Shown here: piece by piece, positions 22,573 to 33,178 of the stretch
Numbering within the stretch: the stretch's first letter is position 1
Layout: each line of letters begins with the position of its first letter
Assembly (NCBI RefSeq): GCF_035222275.1
Contig: NC_085884.1
Coordinates: 1,116,001-1,180,000 of the forward strand
Length of the DNA stretch: 64,000 nt
Reading direction: 5' to 3'
Source of the DNA: Podospora bellae-mahoneyi
Lineage: Eukaryota; Ascomycota; Sordariomycetes; Sordariales; Podosporaceae
Notes under the pieces: model-generated
What the model saw: the letters and a program-made list of their open reading frames with translations, nothing else
What the model was told of the DNA's origin: nothing
Database searches by the model: none
Translations under genes and position numbers: made by a program

Positions 22573-24553
22573 ATGTCCCCCTTGCTCTCCACATTGCTTC
22601 GCGAGGTCTTGTTTCAGGTCTGCGACATGCTTCACGAAGACGACCCATCAGCCGTATTCTCATTTGTCTTGTGTAGTGAGTACTGCTACCAAGCTGCGCA
22701 ATCAGTTCTGTTTCGGCACCTCAGATTCAAGGTTACCTCGCAGCGCGAGTTGGCATATCATGTGAAGAAGTGCACCCGTCTTCTTCAGGCCAAGGATGCT
22801 TTTCGTCATGTCCGCTCTGTGGCCATTGTCGGACCTGTTGACAGTTTCTTGGCGGGGCAGAGATCAGGGCTTTTTTCAACGACTGAGCTCTGGAGAAAGC
22901 ACTGGCGACAGACAAGATGACTATTGTCCCTGGCACCCGTCGCCCTTTCCCTCCGCGGATTGGGAAGTGAATTATACAAGGCTTCACGGAATCCCGGACT
23001 ATTCAGAGTTTGGCGGTGAGATCGCTGGCACGGATGAAGAACTATGGAATTACTACGGCACAGATCTTGCGAGAGTGATTTACGACGCAGACTGGGCGTG
23101 GCAACCCTTAGCTGATTTGATCTCTAAGCTATCAGGACTCGGTGATTTTGTTTACCAATGCCCAATGCAGTTTGCACCTTGCTTGCTACGAGCCCTTCAC
23201 GAAAAGAGTCACACGGTTCGTCTCCATTTACACACGTTCAAGCTACGGATGCTGGACAGGAACCCTAGGATACTGGACTCTCGCGAGTACGCTCTGATTA
23301 CCTCGGCGCTCTGAAGAGTTTGACCCTGACATGCGTCACTACACCGGCTGAATTCAGCTGTGTGAAGAGCAAGGGGCCATTCCCCATTTAACGACACTTG
23401 CTATAGGCGGGCATATTGTGCGCGAGTCTTCAGAAGGTCTAGGAGACTTCCCGTCACTGTTCCCCAAGTTGGAGAATTTGACCATGCGGGATGCTTGTTT
23501 CGTCCTGCTTCCCTAACAAACCTTCAAACTGGGACCTGCCCTCTCAACACTGTCAAGAGCCTCCGTTTTGTCAAATGGGATGAGGGCTATGTTGAGCCTG
23601 GCCTGGAGGGCGAGGAAGGTCCATATGTCCTCGGGGGATCCATTAAAACCATAGAGGAACTAGCCGCGCTCGGGGCTATCTTTCCATCCGTCCAGAAGCT
23701 GTCTATCCCAGTCAGGCGCTCCAAAGGTGACAGGCACGAGGTCGCATTGTACAAGGCCACCGGGACTGAGTTCCCTAATCTCGAACGACTGTCCCTCACG
23801 CTCGACGCGGGACTCGAAGTGTTTGATGGCGACAATGAAGTTTACCACAGCGTAGTCTTTATCGAACCACGCAAGAAGCGGAAGGAGCAGTCAAAGGTTC
23901 AATCAACAGAGGACGCGATTTTGAGACACGACTTTAATCTACTGGAGTTGCTTCCGACCATGCGAATGGTGAATCAGCATCGCTGGGAATGGTCTGAAGA
24001 TTCGGTGGTCTTGAAGCAGGGAGACCCAGGCTTCACCTTCAGCCAAAACATTCTGGACGTGATGGTCAACTCGGCGATTGATGGAAAGTGGGCAAGGCAG
24101 ATCTTTGATGTCGTGGCGGCTTCCTCTCCAAAACTGCCAAGAATGATAGTGCGCACTAGGGGTTGCAATTTGAGTGTCCGTAATGTCCGTAAGGCCAAAG
24201 AGCAGCGCCATTTCAGTGATGATTCTTGGCCCTGCCGGGAGGATCCGGTAGGCCGGGAAAACGATGAGATGGCGTCATTGATGCACGCACTTCGGAAGCA
24301 GTGGCTTGTTGACAGGTGTCTTGGTGGTGGTGGACGCAGCGGTGATGGTTCTGGCGTTGTGAAGGTGAAGGAGGTCAGGGGGGAGATGTCAACACGGCAA
24401 AGAATCTTGCAGGAATATTGGGAGAACGAACTGCTGAAGGTCGAGGAGAAGGGTGGATTACCGTTGCATTTTAGGTACCTCTGGCCGCGGGTCGACGAGG
24501 GGAGTAAGTGGTGGTGGAAAGATTGGCAGAGTTGGGAGTTGGAGGGTGTTTAA
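22573..24553 (+). pseudogene. F-box family pseudogene (copy C)
   Basis: It starts with an intact F-box-like N-terminus (MSPLLSTLLREVLFQVCDML; FVLCSEYCYQAAQSVLFRHL) that terminates after 115 residues at 22920. The next homologous segment (LHGIPDYSEFGGEIAG; VYQCPMQFAPCLLRALHEKS) is in another frame up to 23314. The segment 23315-23500 carries only scattered homology with stops, and the remainder (23495-24553, 352 residues) is open with the family C-terminus ILDVMVNSAIDGKWARQIFD and LWPRVDEGSKWWWKDWQSWE. It is decayed by at least three lesions, and the long open C-terminal part implies recent loss. It lies in tandem, 0.6 kb downstream of the intact copy. Confidence 0.8.
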
Positions 24554-24728
24554 GTCACGAGTGTTGTAGGTAACATGTTTGAACGAGCCTGGGAGTAGGC
24601 ACTCATAGCTAGGCATATCTTAGTTCGTGGTCTACTTTGCCCGGTCTCAATAGTCTGACGAAATCCAACACATGTCCAACCCCTCTAGCTCGGATTTTTC
24701 GTATGTTGCGTAGGGCGGACCGGCTCAC

Positions 24729-27592
24729 TCACGTAGGTGAGGTTTCATCCGACCTCTGCCCTGAGTCGCCCTCTTCAATTTGATCTGCCGCACCAATATT
24801 CTGCTTCGGGCCTTCCTGCCGGATAGGTTCCATGTTGAGCTCCATATTCGACCGCATGGTCGATCCCCTTTCCCCCTCACAGCTGTCCTGTTCCTCTACG
24901 TCGGTCCGCGGGTTCGGCAAATCTTCCACTGGCTGTCCATCGGTCTTCATCGCGGAAGGGTCTTCAGGCTCGGGAAGCAATCCATACCAAGCAAACGCGG
25001 GAATGACAAGCAGCCTGGCGTCTTCTTGAGTCGGGCAAATTCCGGTGTCCACAGCAATTTTGGCCAATGCTTCAAATAACGAATTCTCGAACTGTCTGGG
25101 TGTTGTCGTATTGGCTTTCCCTGGCTCACTCCGGCCGTTTCCACCATTTTGATTGCTTGCTGTGGTTTGTCCATGGGGCGTCAGTCTGGTTGTTGTCCCT
25201 CTGACTTCCCTGATATGACCCGCTAGGGCAAAGATGAAGAGGGAGAACAGCTCCATAGCATACGCATGCACTAAAGAATCGCGCCGGATCTTGACCAGGG
25301 TCATGACCTCATCAGCGGGAATACCGGGGAGCGGCCGTCGTTCAATTTCCGATCTTTCCTCTGGAAGGTCGTCGTCTTGTAATTGTGAAATATCGCTGTA
25401 GATCGTAATGAAAGTCAGATGTACGAAACGATATACTTTTGCAAACAGCCAGTTGCGCTTACCTCGCATACGATGATAAAAACATTCCCCAACAAGATGG
25501 TTCCCTGGTGTAGCCATCAGATGTCCAGTTTATGTCGGTGTTTGGATATGCCTGAAACGTTGCCTGATCAAGCCAATCGGGCAAACTACTGGCGTTTCTA
25601 GCAGTTCTGAATCTTGTAGAGCTGCTTATAACGCGCTTGTCTGTTGTCGTACGATGGATGTCCCATCTGCCGTAGGTGGAAACTACCAAGAGGGCTTCAA
25701 ACACATCTCCGATACCTACGCTCTCTCCGTACCAACCTCGTGTCCTTCGCCAAGGAAATATCATCCTTGATGGGTGGCACTGGTGATCTTCATTAGATAC
25801 GGGAGGGCGACTGTTCAATTGACAGTCAAACATCCATCACAGTTGAATTTGACCACCAAACAAGAAGTTGTGCAAGGGGGACTTTGACTTCCATCTAATA
25901 TCGCTCAATGCCCGTTGACTCCCGATGTTTAGCAAATCGATGATTAGCCAAAAAGCCTTCGTCAAACCGTCAGCAAATGTGCTGTGTTGAGTATCAGGTG
26001 CTCGCAAGGCTGGAGCTCCCATCCAAAGATTTAACAGGAAATCAACAATCGTGCCGCAGCTCGTTGTATTATCGTATTTGTCCGCCCTAAAAATAGTGCT
26101 GGAAAGCTAATATGTAACCTTCGAAATTGTGTTGTTGTCTCTGAGCGGATTATTTATACTGTGTAGAAGGCGGCCATAGTATCGAGGGTTGACGAGGTAG
26201 GATAGAGTTTGAGAGTTTCTATCCTCCTTGTTGACAAGGCCGGCAATTACACCCCATTGCTCACCATGCAGCTGTTGCACCTGGCTGTCATTGAGTTCAT
26301 CAGACTCGCTCTGACTGGTGACACCTAAGATCAAGAAAGCCCAGCAGTCATCTAACCGTTCGAAGTGAATGGAGGAAAGTCCCTTGGCAACGTCTTTTCT
26401 GACATATGCTCTGACAGTAGTCATAAGTAATGTTACGGCAAGTTGGATGATTGCGGCCGACCAATGCAACCCCCTTAGACCCACAAACTGAACCACAAAG
26501 CCCACGGTGGCCAGAGAGACCCCTGTAATCAATAAGGCCCTAACTCGATATCATCAGTCCTGACGTGCCAAGAACTGCCCGGGTTTTAAAGGCTCCTGAG
26601 TCTTACTTGGCTGAGTCGTTTGATCCTGTGTAGGACGATGAACGGAGGTCAGGATTATCCTCGGGATTGAATATGGCATAAGTCCCAAAATGCTGATCAT
26701 TTACAGTAGCCTCGAACTGCAGTCGAAAGATACGGACTTTTCGTCGCATTTCTGGTGGACAAAGCCAGCTTTGTTCTTCGCTGACTGAGTCCACCAGATG
26801 TCCACACAACACGACCCAGACAGTCAACATCATGGTCCCTGCCAAGTAACATGGATAGCCATAATCTGAGGAGCGATTCGTATCCTGTGACCAATTCCAT
26901 TTGTATGTAGCGAGACCGCAGAGAACCACACATGCTGTTTGGAGTGCAATTCCCACAGCAGCCCACTTCCAGATCTGTTTTCGTGAAACAGGGGGACTGC
27001 TGACGTTGAGGCTGAGATTCGGCGGTGGCTCTAGAGGTGGCGAATAAAAGCCAATATCATCCGGGTTCTGGAACATCTCGTCGTCCTGTTCACTGGTGAT
27101 AGGAAATATTTCGCCTGTGTCTGTCCTCAAAAAGGGTTAGGGACATTTTAGGTTAACCACGGATGCGCACAATGCGACTGCCCGTCCAGAGTTCGCACAC
27201 TTCGGTGGACGTCGACGACAGGAGCTCTATCTCGGCACTGGCCCTGTCTTCTTTAGCTTTATCAGACCTCGGCAGTTAGCAACGGTCCTATCAAACCACT
27301 AAAAGAAAAGACACGGAGAATCATTGGGCGGCCAGGCGGGTTAGGTATACAACTTTCCAATTAACGCGTCCGAAATCGGTACTTGATCACCAGCGATGCG
27401 GATAGCGCTGACAATGATGTTTAAAATACCAAGTGGACCCATAGCCAGGAGCACGCTGTCGGCCCAACCAATACTCATGGAGAGAAATGGCTTGGTGACT
27501 TACTCTCCAAACAATGTAAGAAGTGGTGCCAGATCAGTGAAGAGATTGTTGGCAAAGTCATTGCCGTCAAAGTCCCCGTTTGGGGTAGCCAT
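24729..27592 (-). pseudogene. Multi-exon membrane protein of an expanded fungal family, probably decaying
   Basis: The ATG at 27592 gives MATPNGDFDGNDFANNLFTD, then LAPLLTLFGE followed directly by TAA where I would expect Gln (the frame continues VTKPFLSMSIGWADSVLLAM and a hydrophobic helix GPLGILNIIVSAIRIAG). A further exon has ASAEIELLSSTSTEVCELWT. Downstream exons are well preserved. 27130-26603 has two transmembrane helices (WKWAAVGIALQTACVVLCGL; YLAGTMMLTVWVVLCGHLV) and FRLQFEATVNDQHFGTYAIF. 26522-26107 has VGFVVQFVGLRGLHWSAAII. 25830-24729 is a soluble tail with VHAYAMELFSLFIFALAGHI. The same ordered blocks recur in uncharacterised fungal membrane proteins, as I recall them. If GAGTAAGT is instead an intron donor, the gene could still be intact. 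Confidence 0.6.
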
Positions 27593-27648
27593 TGTGTCGA
27601 CGACGGCGTTGACAGAATGAACGAGAAGTCGTGCGGGGTTTGGGAATC

Positions 27649-27930
27649 TTAGGCAGCCTGAGAAGTCCACATTATCGACACCGGAAACGCAAGCTGTGTG
27701 CCTGTCTCAATCTCTGAGCAGATCTGACTGGTGCCCGCAACTGTGCCAGCACTTTGGTGATACCACTGTACTATATATACATAGTACGAGCGAAGCTCAT
27801 GGTGGCGGAAGGGGATTCCACGTACTTGATAGAACTGGAAACTCCGGTGGAATTCCTGGCATAGAAGTTTAGCGAAAGAGTCAAAACGTATTCGACTTCG
27901 GTCCCACCCATCATTACTTTTATCGAGCAC
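27649..27930 (-). pseudogene. Truncated 3' fragment of a second membrane-family gene
   Basis: A 93-codon frame without an ATG (it opens at a GTG) reads FAKLLCQEFHRSFQFYQVRG, IPFRHHELRSYYVYIVQWYH and ends TGTQLAFPVSIMWTSQAA before a stop at 27649. It is protein-like, in the same orientation as the gene starting at 27592, and stops 57 bp before it. No upstream exon can be found. The AT-rich miniature element at 27975-28316 lies immediately upstream, so the gene may have been cut there. Function unknown. Confidence 0.45.
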
Positions 27931-27974
27931 TAAGTACCTGTGTCGACTTTGTCGAGCCCAAGCAAGGCGCCGAC

Positions 27975-28316
27975 CAACGCAATTCTAGTTAATGCAATCA
28001 CAATTCAACCCAATTCAACCCGGCCAAAATAGTGTTCAATAGGTCACTGTTGAAAGATTGAATGGCGTTAATAAGAATTAACTGCGCCTTAATATATCCA
28101 CTTTCCTTAGTAGTGAGCCACGCTATTAGGCACAAGCTATATATAACCCTAGCTCTGAAGCCCTCGGATAGGGCCTGGGCAGCACTGGGTGGGACTTACC
28201 AGGGTGCCAAGACCGTGATCAATTGTATTCAACGCAATTCAAGTTTCAATTCAATCACACTATTCCAGTGCTCAATTCAATCCAATCTTGGCCCTAGATT
28301 GAATTGAATTGCGTTG
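27975..28316. mobile_element. AT-rich MITE-like element with ATTCAA-repeat ends
   Basis: A 342 bp element ends in an 11 bp perfect inverted repeat, CAACGCAATTC at 27975-27985 and its complement GAATTGCGTTG at 28306-28316. Inside both ends are multiple copies of CAATTCAA/TTGAATTG. A further internal CAACGCAATTCAA occurs near 28229, so the right end is a nested set of repeats. It has no coding capacity and is AT-richer than its surroundings. This is consistent with a non-autonomous DNA transposon, possibly of the hAT type. I could not find a clean 8 bp target duplication, so the superfamily is uncertain. Confidence 0.55.
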
Positions 28317-29169
28317 ATGGGTGCCTTGAGCCCAAGAGCTCTTGAGCTCAGGGGCTCAGGGGCTTGGCAAGGGAGGGTGCGCACGGGCCACACATCTGGG
28401 TGTCGAAGACGGGGTTTGTCGAGAGTTTGACTAGGTGGCCACCATTCAACGATCCCATCTGATAACACTAGGAGCTGCTGATAATGTTCTCAATCAATTT
28501 ACAATATCCGATCGACAAAGGCCGCATGGGCGGCCGCGAATTCGGCCGCGTCGTCGGATTCGTTGCGGGCCGCTGCAAATCAGGTTCCTTCACGGCTTCA
28601 GACGACTCTGAGTGCGAGATATCAAGTCCGAGGTCGTCTGGCATTGGACAATTCCAAATATAGGCTGTGAAACATCATCATGGCCGCCAAAGGCATCCTA
28701 TCATACCTGTTACAGGCCTCAGGTCTACCGCTGGCACCAGACAGGTTAGCCAAGCAGGCAAGCCTGGACCTATACGGCCGACGGAACAGATGATGCAAGT
28801 TCGAGGTTGTTTTGACGCATTCATTGCTGATTCTTAACTGCACAATGCGCTGCAGCCACAGGGTTCACAGGTCATGACCCGAGGAAACCGAGAAACACTT
28901 AGCCTCCCGGGAGCTGTCCAGAGACCTGGGAGAGCCATGGCTATAGCCTGATACTACGGCTTGTAATCGGTCAACCGTTCCGAATGGAGATAACACAGAT
29001 CTAAACATGGAACTGTACTATCGTCAGGAAGACATAAAATGATCCGTTCCTCTTCGTAAAGTCGGCAGATCAGAACAACAACAACAGCAACACAATCACA
29101 ACACAACACAGCAAACTCACGACACATCAACAAACCACTTTTACCAACTCTTCTAATCAACCATCCAAA
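28317..29169. other. Gene-free stretch and promoter of the secreted-protein gene
   Basis: No gene is supported. The last 130 bp before 29170 are A/C-rich (repeated AACAACAACA), typical of a fungal 5' leader for a highly expressed small gene. Confidence 0.4.
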
Positions 29170-29577
29170 ATGCGTGCCACTACCACCATCCTCCTCATTG
29201 CCGGCTGCGCCAGCACTGCTTTCGGCGCTGCCACCAAGATGTTCAGCGATGAGAACTGGTAAGTTCCTAACCCCCATCACCAGGTGAAACCCCCCTAACA
29301 AATCTCTCACAGCGGTACCGAAGTCGACAAGAAGGTCTTCAACGGCTTCTCCACCGGTGATGCCCCCATCCCCTCCGACATCAAGTCCATCAGGACCGAC
29401 TCCTTCTCCGATGTCTGGTTCGCCTACCAGGACAGCGAGGGTCCCAACTGCAAGGGCGATCTCATCACCCGCGTCAAGAACGACGAGTGCATCAAGACCG
29501 CTGATCTCGGCATCGGCTGCACCCGTCTCTGCAGTGGTGGGTTGGGAGGTGGTGATTGCGCTACCACGCAGGCTTAA
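29170..29577 (+). CDS. Small secreted cysteine-containing protein (candidate effector)
   Basis: Two exons, 29170-29258 and 29313-29577 (354 nt), encode 117 residues plus stop. The start has perfect context (CCAAAATGCG). A signal peptide is clear (MRATTTILLIAGCASTAFGA), with cleavage after the AFGA. The mature part has six Cys (ENCGTEV; GPNCKGD; NDECIKT; IGCTRLCSG; GGDCATT), consistent with three disulfides. Codon use is strongly biased to C-ending codons, suggesting high expression. The intron donor GTAAGT and acceptor CTCACAG are canonical. No enzyme motif is seen. Short, secreted and Cys-rich fits a candidate effector or antimicrobial-type protein. Convergent with the secreted protein gene at 29817-30310. 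Confidence 0.85.
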
Positions 29578-29816
29578 GTGGTGCTGTTGGTGCTTTAGCT
29601 AGGAGTTGGGGCTTTGCATTGGACGGTGTTGGGGAACAGCATGGCGTTGGGTAATGCTTTTGACTTGGTGTAGCTATGTGGCTTGATGCTGCTAGAATTG
29701 AAATAGACATAACCGCAGTGCGGTTTAGAAAACCCCTGATGCGTTCTGAGAAATGATTGAACACGAGCATCTTGCAAGCCTATGCCCCGCATTCAGCGTC
29801 CATCATCCCTGCACTA

Positions 29817-30310
29817 CTACCATATCCTCTCCAGCGGAAAGTCCTTGGGTCCAACATAGGCCGTGTAATCCCCAGTCGGAGTAACGCCCTTGATGACCTG
29901 GATCTGCTCGTTGGGAATGAAATGCGCGCCCCTGGTGTAGCTAAGAGGAGATACTTGAACGCTGACGATGACGGTCATGCCGGTCTCGTTTCGGACGACG
30001 TCGAAAGTACGCGATGAGGGAGGGCAGGTGCCGCCTTGTATCTCGGGGAGGATTCCCGGTCCGCCCACACCGGAGGCGGTGCAATCATAGCCTAGGGTGT
30101 CCATGGTTCCAGGCATGAAGGCATTTAGGGAGTAGCTGTCTCGTGTTAATATTAACGTGTTGGATAGGGAGGTGGGCGGAATGCTTACAAGCACATGGCG
30201 CTGTGAGGGACGCAGCTGGCGGTGAAGTTGCGGGCTTCGAAAACAACATCGCGCGTGGTGATGACGGCCGCGGAGGCAGCACTGGCCAGTGCAAGAAGTG
30301 AGAGCTTCAT
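29817..30310 (-). CDS. Small secreted protein, beta-rich, unknown function
   Basis: Two exons, 30310-30189 and 30135-29817 (441 nt), encode 146 residues plus stop. The N-terminus MKLSLLALASAASAAV is a signal peptide. The mature part has NFTASCVPHSAMCFYSLNAF at the exon junction, then a beta-strand-like chain (RTFDVVRNETGMTVIVSVQV) and the end VGPKDFPLERIW. Four Cys occur (ASCVPHSAMC, YDCTASG, GGTCPP). It resembles a common class of fungal small secreted proteins with a conserved ASC-HS-C-Y-F opening, of unknown biochemical role. It is 240 bp from the convergent secreted-protein gene. Confidence 0.8.
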
Positions 30311-31086
30311 TTTGGCAATTACCGGGCTGGAGTGCCGTGAATTGAATATGTGGTTTGAAAGCTGTTCAGTCCAAGTGAAAGTGAAACTACTAGAGAAATA
30401 AAGCAGGAAGAACCGCAGCATTTAACTACCGGTGCAAATACCTAGGTGCAAAGCGATAATGATGATGATCGGTGGACTGGGCACTCGTATTCACCTCTAG
30501 TGTGGAGCAAGTCGACAATGCGTCCCCAGTGAGTTGCCCGATTTGTGCTTAACCGACGTTCCATTGACCCTACCAAGCTTTGCGCGTTGTAGCCACACGT
30601 CATATCTAGCGGGCTAGCTAAGCCATGAACTCCGTTGACGGTTGTAATATGTCGTATCGACACATTGGCACAGATCCTGGTTGGTTCCATATTGCTGCGT
30701 CATATGACCATCCATAGACCTGATCCAACATCAATCAGGTCTCAATCACAACCCAAATAACCCCATCACCGCTCACCAAAAATTGGGCAGGGCTTCATTT
30801 GCGCACTAGTCGGAATGCTTGATAAGGGTCTTGACAGATTTCGCTTCTGGAGGCTGTTAGATGGGTTTGGGAGCGCACGTGCTACCCGCGAAGTGGGAAT
30901 AGCTTCATTAGGGGTTGTCGGTATGACCACGCGCTACCCGGTAGTTCCACCACAGCCGCGGGTTGCCGAGGCCACCACAGGGCTCAGCCCGTGACGCGAT
31001 TTGCATTGATCTGAAGCCCAAGTATCTTTTGGCCGCCGATTTTATTTCTGATTTCCATTTTCGACCAGCGTGTAACTGAAAATAAC
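30311..31086. other. Gene-free stretch
   Basis: The first ~100 bp upstream of 30310 is the probable promoter and leader of the secreted protein gene. The rest has no supported gene, repeat or RNA. Confidence 0.4.
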
Positions 31087-32114
31087 ATGAACAGCAAAGA
31101 AGGTGGGGTGCCTCTTGCTATTGCGACACCCCCTGAGCGAGTCTGGAATGGCAAAAGATTTCCCTCGACACAACATTACAGCCGGTCCCTAAGGAGACGC
31201 TCTTCGACGACGATATCTTTGTGGATGCTTGTCGTAACCTCCACAATAAGAATGAGGCGAGGATCATTCAAGACATCTCAAGGCTTATCGTTCCTGCGGC
31301 GGAATCGCTCGCACTTCGAAAAAAGAATTATAAACGTCTTATCGAGAGCGTTAACGAAGGGTGGGACAATTCGATCCCCCTCACCGGCACCCGTCCACAG
31401 CCTGACTACTCCGTTGGGTTCAAACGAGACGCATTTACCGATGACCAGCTCGCCAAGCTATCGCCCTTTATTGGCGACTTTATCGCCGGGGACCAGTCCT
31501 TCTTTATGGCCACGTACTATATGTACTTCCCGTTGCTGACTTGCGAGGTGAAGTGCGGCGCCGCGGGGCTCGACATCGCCGACCGATAGAACGCCCACAG
31601 TATGACCCTTGCGGTGCGGGCCATTGTCGAGCTTTTCCGTGCTGTACATCGCGAGGATGAGGTTAACCGGGAGATCCTCGCCTTCTCCGTCTCGCATGAC
31701 CATATCTCAGTCCGGATTTACGGCCACTACCCGGTCATAGCCGGGGAAGGCATCAAGTACTACCGCCAGCCGATTCACAAATTTGACTTTACTACACTTG
31801 ACGGACAGGGCAAATGGATGGCATATCGATTCAAGAAGAATGTCTACGACACATGGATGCCCAAGCATTTCGAGAACATCTGCTCTGCCATCCATAAGTT
31901 GCCGTCGGATTTGGACTTGGATGTCCCACCACTTTCTGAGGCGACCAGGCTTTCCCAGGATTTAGGAAACCTGATGCAGTCGGGTGCCGGCTCCCCTTCT
32001 GCTGGCGAGCAGGATCGCCAACCGAGCATCGCTGAGCAGCAAGGGGTGACTCCAGACTCCTCATTCAGTGGGATAGCAAAGAGGAGGAAAGGCCGGAAGG
32101 TGACAAACAGGTAG
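31087..32114 (+). pseudogene. DUF7924-type protein (PD-(D/E)XK nuclease-like fold), broken copy
   Basis: The homologous frame begins near 31160 (SLDTTLQPVPKETLFDDDIF), whereas the ATG at 31087 opens a different frame, so the 5' end is disrupted. The main part reads IIQDISRLIVPAAESLALRK, LIESVNEGWDNSIPLTGTRP, QPDYSVGFKRDAF, FFMATYYMYFPLLTCEVKCG, and after a TAG at 31587-31589 NAHSMTLAVRAIVELFRAVH, ISVRIYGHYPVI, YRQPIHKFDFTTLDGQGKWM and a basic C-terminus. The PDY and EVK pair matches the acidic/Lys core of restriction-nuclease-like folds. The TAG replaces what should be a Gln codon (DRQNAHS in relatives, from memory), a C-to-T change. Family function is unknown. Confidence 0.7.
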
Positions 32115-32662
32115 ATAGGATTTGCATTCCAGAGCGAAATTTGGCGTGATGACTGTTGCCTTGCGACCTTACCATGAATGCCTGGGCGCACTTGCATAGC
32201 CCGCGACAACGTAACTCGCCGGCTCTTCTCGAAAACGGCACCGGATGGCAAAGCATAGGCGTAGATACTATACTGAAACAGATCACAGAGCAGTCCTACC
32301 GAAGCCAAAAGAAATGCACCTATCGTTCGACTCCGCTTTGAAGCTGAAGGTCAGAACGTGAAGCCAGGCTTACTAACCATTGGTCAAAGCATGATGCCTA
32401 CCTCTGTGAGAGTGACAACTATTTTTCGAGACATCTAGGAAAGAGCGAGTGGATAATTACCCCCTTGTACCTTCCAAAGACTTGTCTCGGGGCCGATCAG
32501 CAGTGGCAGTGGACGACCCCGACATGGAAGGAACAACGGACCTTTGGTCCCATGCACATTGCGGGACTGATTTGTCTCGCTCCTCAGGCTCTCACAACAG
32601 CTCCCACAACATCCAGAACAACACCTCACCAACAGTCCACAAGTCAACCGGCATCAGCAACA

Positions 32663-33178
32663 ATGTCTTCCACTCACTGCAAGGCTTGCAAAAGCATCCG
32701 CTGCTCTCCTGCTCCTCCCAAGATCACTTGCTCATGCCCCGTCACAACACTCCACGGCACAGTCACCACGGTCCACAGTACCACCGAACCAATCAAGGCG
32801 GTAACCGTAGAACTTCGAGATCCTACGACGAAAAATGTTACAGATACCGTCACTACCCTTCAGCCAGCTCACGCCCCTGCTGAACTTCCCTCGACTACCA
32901 TTGTTCGGTGCTGGGTCACGTTTCCAAGTACGCCCAAGTCGGTACGAAGCCGACAGCGACCAGTATTCAAACACATGATCATATTCGCTTTGAGCGGCCT
33001 GATTGTGGGAATTATCATTGGCTGTTGGGGTTCTATGGCTTGCTCTCAGAGCTTTGCGCAAAAGGTACGTGCAATCTCCTTGATATCTGACCGATGATTC
33101 CTTCAGTATGGCTCGTTTAACGAAGCATTCCCAGTGATGCCCTCCGCAGCTGGCGGCGATATGCTGGATTATTGTTAA
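32663..33178 (+). CDS. Small single-pass membrane protein, unknown function
   Basis: The ATG at 32663 (context CAACAATGTC) starts 134 codons to 33064, followed by an intron with donor GTACGT and acceptor TTCAG. The final exon, 33107-33178, encodes YGSFNEAFPVMPSAAGGDML then DYC and stop, for 157 residues in total. The N-terminus is Cys-rich (MSSTHCKACKSIRCSPAPPK, then ITCSC) and lacks a signal peptide. One transmembrane helix (HMIIFALSGLIVGIIIGCWG) lies near residues 105-125. The splice is supported because the exon ends phase 0 and the last exon stays open to a stop. No relatives are recognised. Confidence 0.55.
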
